NCBI GenBank assembly: GCA_905182135.1
Contig: CAJJAG010000002.1
Span: 1 to 64,000 of the forward strand
Length of the DNA stretch: 64,000 bases
DNA from: an uncultured Acidimicrobiaceae bacterium
Lineage (GTDB): Bacteria; Actinomycetota; Acidimicrobiia; Acidimicrobiales; UBA10347
Reading direction: 5' to 3'
Shown one piece after another: positions 60,672-64,000 of this stretch (positions within the stretch are counted from its first letter, which is position 1; each line of letters opens with the position of its first letter). The notes under the pieces are model-generated. The model saw only the letters and a list, made by a program, of their open reading frames with translations, did not search any database and was not told the DNA's origin. The position numbers and the translations under genes are program-made.

Positions 60672-60831
60672 GTGTCGTGGTAATCGCTCGTCGCAACGCC
60701 GGGTTGGCACGCACCTGTCACACCCAGTTGTCATACTCGACTTATGTCGCCGTGAGGTCCGTCCCACTCGGCTGATCGGCTTGCGACGCCGAGGCATAAA
60801 CCGTCGCCGTTCTGCAAACAGCGAGGTCTCC

Positions 60832-61701
60832 ATGGCCACTGATTCGCCCGTCCCCCAGCCTGAAGCACTACCCGTCACTCCTGCGCTTATCACCGTTGCG
60901 TCAACGTCAAACAACCAGCTGAGACGGCATCTTCGTTCCCGTCTTGAGCGCCATGTGTGCACCGAAAATTTTCGACCTGCACTCACCATTGTTGGTGTTC
61001 ACTGCGATGTCGTCGACGTATTACACCACGGCACCGGCCGACCAGAAAATGCCTTACTCGAGCTGGTACTACCTTCAAAATATTCCGCTATTGGAGTGCT
61101 GGCATCCTCGGTCATCTCCACCCCACCGGGCAGAGCCCACAGCGATGCAGCCTTGGCGGTTGGTGTCCCCCGATCCGGAAGCGTCGTGTCGTTACTGGCG
61201 ACCAACGACACGATCGTCCACACCAAGGAACCCCAAGGCTGGCTCATCGACGCGTGCTTACGATCTGTGCTGCGTCCCACAGCGCCCTGTCAGATCCCGG
61301 CACTCGAGTTCCCGATAGCGCTCTGGCTCGACCGGCTGATGGTCGCTATTTTGAACACACCGGCAAGCGAATTAATCAGTTGGGCCACCGCAGTGAAGCT
61401 ATGCCCCATCCCGCAACGGTCGCGTTCTGATGACCCTGTACATCTGGGCGGAACGCTCGGCTCTACGACCCAGCGGTGGGGCGCGCTTCGGTCTGCCTCG
61501 GTCCAAGGGCTCCGGGCAACCGTTGACATGACACCTGATCGGGCCCGCTGGATGGACGATGCCATGTTTGCTCGCTGGTGCATGGGCTCGTTCCCTGACG
61601 TAGCGAGTCTTCGAGGTGACGTCGAATTCTTGGCACCAGCCCAAGTCGCCGAGGGTGTCGAAATCGCTCTTCGGTCGGCGTGGTTAGCCTTCGCCGGCTA
61701 A
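60832..61701 (+). CDS. Hypothetical protein (289 aa)
   Basis: 289 aa from ATG 60832, with GAGG 5 nt upstream; the frame is open to 60514, but the earlier part overlaps the Ig-domain fragment. Pro/Ala/Thr-rich first 30 residues, then a mixed alpha/beta region (RPALTIVGVHCDVVDVLHH, ALLELVLPSKYSAIGVLASS, GSVVSLLATNDTIVHT), a His-rich LHHGTG, and a C-terminal helical part (MTPDRARWMDDAMFARWCMG, AQVAEGVEIALRSAWLAF). No motif tied to a known enzyme. Probably real; function unknown. Confidence 0.65.
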   Translation: MATDSPVPQPEALPVTPALITVASTSNNQLRRHLRSRLERHVCTENFRPALTIVGVHCDVVDVLHHGTGRPENALLELVLPSKYSAIGVLASSVISTPPGRAHSDAALAVGVPRSGSVVSLLATNDTIVHTKEPQGWLIDACLRSVLRPTAPCQIPALEFPIALWLDRLMVAILNTPASELISWATAVKLCPIPQRSRSDDPVHLGGTLGSTTQRWGALRSASVQGLRATVDMTPDRARWMDDAMFARWCMGSFPDVASLRGDVEFLAPAQVAEGVEIALRSAWLAFAG

Positions 61702-61723
61702 ACCAACCACTGGCCTCGCCACA

Positions 61724-62797
61724 TCACTGGTCCGGGATTTCGCCAATACTCGCAGCAATGCCACTGTCGAATAGTTCAGTCATCTTCGCCCGACCGTCGG
61801 CATCCAAGGTCAGCCAGTCATAAATCGAGCCGCCTATTGACTTTGTGTCAACCAACGACTGGGCGAATCCATCGAGTTGGTCAACACGTGCGATGTAGGG
61901 CTTGGTGCCCGACGGAGGAGCGTCGACCTCGGCCCCGATGCCACCGATCGGGTGCACGAGTGCGTCAGGGTCTCCGAGATTTTCACGAAGCCGCTGCACA
62001 CTTTCGGTGTTGTAGGAGTACCCGTCGCCGTAAGGATCAACCCGGAACGACCAGTAGCTCATCGGCATCCACACGTCGTAAAGATTATCGATATCGGCCC
62101 ACGGGAAGTCGGGCCAGAACGCGGGGTTAATGACTTCGGTCTGCACCGGCGGGAGCACGATCGCCCCAAGTGGGTCAGCACCGGTCTGGATGCTTAAAAG
62201 GCGAGATAGCCGGACCAAGCGCTGGTTGCGCTCTTGGACTTCGAGGCCATCCTGATTCCATTCGATGTCCACAGCTACACCGTCGAACCGGTAACCGAGC
62301 ACGTCGAAATTATGTGCTGCCATCAAATGGTCAAGGTCGGTTGTGTCATCGCCCCATTTTGGCAAGTACCACGCAACCACATCGATATCGTGCTGCTCAG
62401 CGCGCATCAGAAACTCGGCTAGCAGCCAGCGATCCTCGAGCAGATCAGGCGATCGATCGTCACGGCGCCCGGACTGGATATACAACGTCTGCACACCGGC
62501 TGCGGCCATGTCGTCAAGCGCTGCCGGCGACAACGGCGGCACCCCGTTGTTGGCGTACGGTGGCGAGTAGTCAAAGCCGTCAACCCAGGCACCCTGACCT
62601 CGATAGGCATCTACGGTTCGCTGTGTTTGCGGCTGGACCTGCACCGACCTAGGGCTGACGAGCTCAACCTCCAACCTCTGAAGTGGCGCGGCTTCCGCGA
62701 CCGATCGTGTTCGGAAGAAGAACAGGCTGGCAGCGACAGCGATCGCAACCACACCAGCCCCCAGAGCAACACGGCGAAGGAGTTGGGTTGACGCCAC
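61724..62797 (-). CDS. Secreted or membrane-anchored TIM-barrel-like hydrolase
   Basis: 357 aa. N-terminal hydrophobic segment LGAGVVAIAVAASLFFF acts as a signal peptide or anchor. The mature part has GAWVDGFDYSPPYANNG, GVQTLYIQSGRRDD, IDVVAWYLPKWGDD, DGVAVDIEWNQ with two acidic residues at the end of a strand, and YDVWMPMSYWSFRV, an order typical of putative TIM-barrel glycoside-hydrolase-like proteins. The acidic DIEW pair could be catalytic. Substrate unknown, perhaps cell-wall glycan. Divergent from carD. Confidence 0.7.
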   Translation of the reverse strand: MASTQLLRRVALGAGVVAIAVAASLFFFRTRSVAEAAPLQRLEVELVSPRSVQVQPQTQRTVDAYRGQGAWVDGFDYSPPYANNGVPPLSPAALDDMAAAGVQTLYIQSGRRDDRSPDLLEDRWLLAEFLMRAEQHDIDVVAWYLPKWGDDTTDLDHLMAAHNFDVLGYRFDGVAVDIEWNQDGLEVQERNQRLVRLSRLLSIQTGADPLGAIVLPPVQTEVINPAFWPDFPWADIDNLYDVWMPMSYWSFRVDPYGDGYSYNTESVQRLRENLGDPDALVHPIGGIGAEVDAPPSGTKPYIARVDQLDGFAQSLVDTKSIGGSIYDWLTLDADGRAKMTELFDSGIAASIGEIPDQ

Positions 62798-62905
62798 CTT
62801 GAGAAGCTACTTGCCGTGAACCCTGAAAATCTGTCACGTATGGGTGCAATCGTCCTCAGTGTCGGGCATTGTTACGTGTTCGCTTTGTAATAACAATGGA
62901 GCACT

Positions 62906-63388
62906 ATGTCCTTCAAAGCCGGAGATCGCGTCGTTTACCCTCATCACGGCGCTGCCGTGGTTGAGAAAAAAGAGAAGATCGCGGCATTCGGTCACGAAGA
63001 ACGCGAATACCTAGTTCTTCGTATGGCCCATGGCGAGATGACACTCCGAGTACCCGTAGACAGCGTCGACGATGTCGGCATGCGTTGGCCGATCAGCGGT
63101 GACGACGTCGACGACCTTTTCGATGTGCTCAGGAAGCGCGACGTTCGCGAGCCCTCGAACTGGAGCCGCCGCTTCAAGAACCACCAAGAGAAGCTCAAGT
63201 CTGGTGACGTTTACCAGGTAGCCGAAGTTGTTCGGAACCTGGCACTGCGTGATCGAGACAAGGGATTATCGGCTGGCGAGAAGACCTTGTACCAAAAAGC
63301 ACGTTCTGTTCTGGTCAGCGAACTCAGTTTCGCACTCGACGTCAGTGAAGATGACGCCATGGACAAGGTCGACGGCGCGCTCGAGTAA
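62906..63388 (+). CDS. carD: CarD-family RNA polymerase-binding regulator
   Basis: 160 aa, the size of mycobacterial CarD. Binds the RNA polymerase beta subunit and stabilises open promoter complexes. Seen: the N-terminal Tudor-like domain SFKAGDRVVYPHHGAAVVEKKE and EREYLVLRMAHGEMTLRVPVDSVDDVGMR, followed by the all-helical DNA-binding part including WSRRFKNHQEKLKSGDVYQVAEVVRNLALRD. GGAG lies 7 nt before ATG 62906. Two tRNA genes follow. Confidence 0.95.
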   Translation: MSFKAGDRVVYPHHGAAVVEKKEKIAAFGHEEREYLVLRMAHGEMTLRVPVDSVDDVGMRWPISGDDVDDLFDVLRKRDVREPSNWSRRFKNHQEKLKSGDVYQVAEVVRNLALRDRDKGLSAGEKTLYQKARSVLVSELSFALDVSEDDAMDKVDGALE

Positions 63389-63472
63389 ATCAAGCGAATA
63401 GGCTGAACAGCCGAATAGCCACTCGATCAGTGTGGGCGATCCGTTTCAGGACGTTACGCTAAGCGGTCGCAA

Positions 63473-63544
63473 TCGGGCGTGGTGTAATTGGTAACACAGC
63501 TGGTTCTGGTCCAGTCGTTGGGGGTTCAAGTCCTCCCGCCCGAG
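63473..63544 (+). tRNA. tRNA-Gln (CTG anticodon)
   Basis: 72 nt. Acceptor TCGGGCG (63473-63479) pairs with CGCCCGA (63537-63543), discriminator G. Anticodon loop TTCTGGT gives anticodon CTG (glutamine, CAG). T-arm stem GGGGG/CCTCC with loop TTCAAGT. Only CA follows the discriminator directly, so CCA is probably added after transcription. Confidence 0.95.
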
Positions 63545-63547
63545 CAA

Positions 63548-63574
63548 ATATCTTAGACACTTCGTCTGAGATAT
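63548..63574. other. Hairpin between the tRNA genes
   Basis: ATATCTTAGAC (63548-63558) and GTCTGAGATAT (63564-63574) form an 11-bp stem with one mismatch and a 5-nt loop. No T-run follows, so it is more likely a processing or attenuating structure than a terminator. Confidence 0.6.
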
Positions 63575-63633
63575 CGCGTCGCCTTACGGCGGCGGCCACG
63601 CCGGTGAAAACCAGTGTGACAATTGAAAGTCCG

Positions 63634-63706
63634 GCCCCGTTCGTCTAGCGGCCTAGGACGCCACCCTCTCAAGGTGGTAGCACGGGTTCAAATCCCGTAC
63701 GGGGTA
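63634..63706 (+). tRNA. tRNA-Glu (CTC anticodon)
   Basis: 73 nt. Acceptor GCCCCGT (63634-63640) pairs with ACGGGGT (63699-63705; first pair G-U), discriminator A. Anticodon arm CCACC-CTCTCAA-GGTGG gives CTC (glutamate, GAG). T-arm ACGGG-TTCAAAT-CCCGT. The tRNAGln-tRNAGlu order is a common actinobacterial pair. Confidence 0.95.
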
Positions 63707-63943
63707 CAAAAGTGTTGTGGGTTAAACAACATGTTGGAATAGCGAATGGCTTCCTGTCCATAATCGGCGCAGACGGTCCGTTCGAGGCATCGCTTCGAAC
63801 GACCAGGACTGGAGATGTCGGCTCGGCCTAGACCTGGGTCGCGGTTACTCGCGCCGGGCTCGGCAGAGGTCGATCTGGTCTGTGATCGTGCGGGCAACGT
63901 TGGTCAGCTGATCAGCCCAGGACCTCGGTCATAAGCTGTCGCT

Positions 63944-64000
63944 ATGCATGTAACTCGTACCGACGAGCAGTGGAAGCTGCTCAACGAAGCCGCCCCCGAT
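63944..64000 (+). CDS. Start of a gene cut by the window end
   Basis: ATG 63944 opens a frame of 19 codons, MHVTRTDEQWKLLNEAAPD, to the last base. TAAGCT lies 6 nt before the ATG, the leaderless arrangement seen elsewhere. No family can be named from 19 residues. The 237 bp between tRNA-Glu and this start show no other gene. Confidence 0.55.
   Translation, partial: MHVTRTDEQWKLLNEAAPD

Noticed and set aside
1-64000. CRISPR array, insertion sequence, prophage or toxin-antitoxin cassette
   Set aside because: No regularly spaced direct repeats with unique spacers, no transposase or integrase motif, and no phage structural gene were seen on either strand.

Overview
The window reads as a moderately GC-rich actinobacterial chromosome, most likely of the class Acidimicrobiia. 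The support is gene content, not a database search: a mycothiol S-conjugate amidase (mca), coenzyme F420 genes (cofC and an LLM-class F420-type oxidoreductase), CarD, a B12-dependent ribonucleotide reductase (nrdJ), an ImuA/ImuB/DnaE2 mutasome, and LexA operators of the actinobacterial TCGAAC-N4-GTTCGA type. Many start codons lie 6-8 nt after a TANNNT -10 box, which points to widespread leaderless transcription. Genes are dense, and four-base ATGA overlaps are frequent. I saw no insertion sequence, prophage or CRISPR array.

Layout. 0-9 kb (mainly minus strand): a truncated Pro-rich protein, an Fpg/Nei-like glycosylase with a remodelled zinc finger, metX, an orphan N6-adenine DNA methylase, a DEAD-box helicase, an alkyltransferase-like protein, a class III nucleotidyl cyclase, lgt and an L,D-transpeptidase lipoprotein. 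9-19 kb: a degenerate metallo-beta-lactamase-fold protein, a GH13_18 sugar phosphorylase with an AI-2E-type membrane protein, nrdJ, a geranylgeranyl-reductase-family flavoprotein, a PAP2 phosphatase and an F420-type oxidoreductase. 19-29 kb: a P450, a molybdopterin oxidoreductase, a nuclease lipoprotein, a YdjC/ChbG deacetylase, an SCP2-like protein with mca, and a PhoU-RCK_C protein paired with an MgtE-type carrier. 29-37 kb: the SOS mutasome dnaE2 / membrane protein / imuB / imuA with two LexA operators. 37-43 kb: an Nfu N-domain protein, the gpsA / unknown / rnhB / membrane protein operon, and divergent cofC with a PIG-L deacetylase. 43-49 kb: a secreted 24-cysteine repeat protein with a structured leader and strong terminator, membrane and lipoproteins, an rRNA/tRNA methyltransferase, hemolysin III, a low-molecular-weight phosphatase and an active-type MBL hydrolase. 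49-57 kb: a five-gene oligopeptide ABC transporter and acetoacetyl-CoA synthetase. 57-64 kb: a membrane protein with a degenerate GGDEF domain, a cyclic-nucleotide-binding protein, an Ig-domain remnant, a secreted TIM-barrel-like protein, carD, tRNA-Gln(CTG), tRNA-Glu(CTC) and the first codons of another gene.

The most unusual signals are: (1) an oligopeptide transporter in which both an ATPase (OppF) and a permease (OppB) carry an extra hydrophobic two-helix insertion at a place where the families normally have none; (2) a dispersed 150-235 bp intergenic element in three copies (near 1.2, 29.0 and 37.4 kb) with shared sequence blocks but no shared reading frame; (3) a 12-fold Cys-pair repeat protein with a hairpin-rich leader; (4) several pseudo-enzyme-like proteins with altered catalytic residues (MBL, GGDEF, ATL, ImuA, Fpg zinc finger); (5) short tandem repeats, often a multiple of 3 bp long, two of which duplicate a stop codon.
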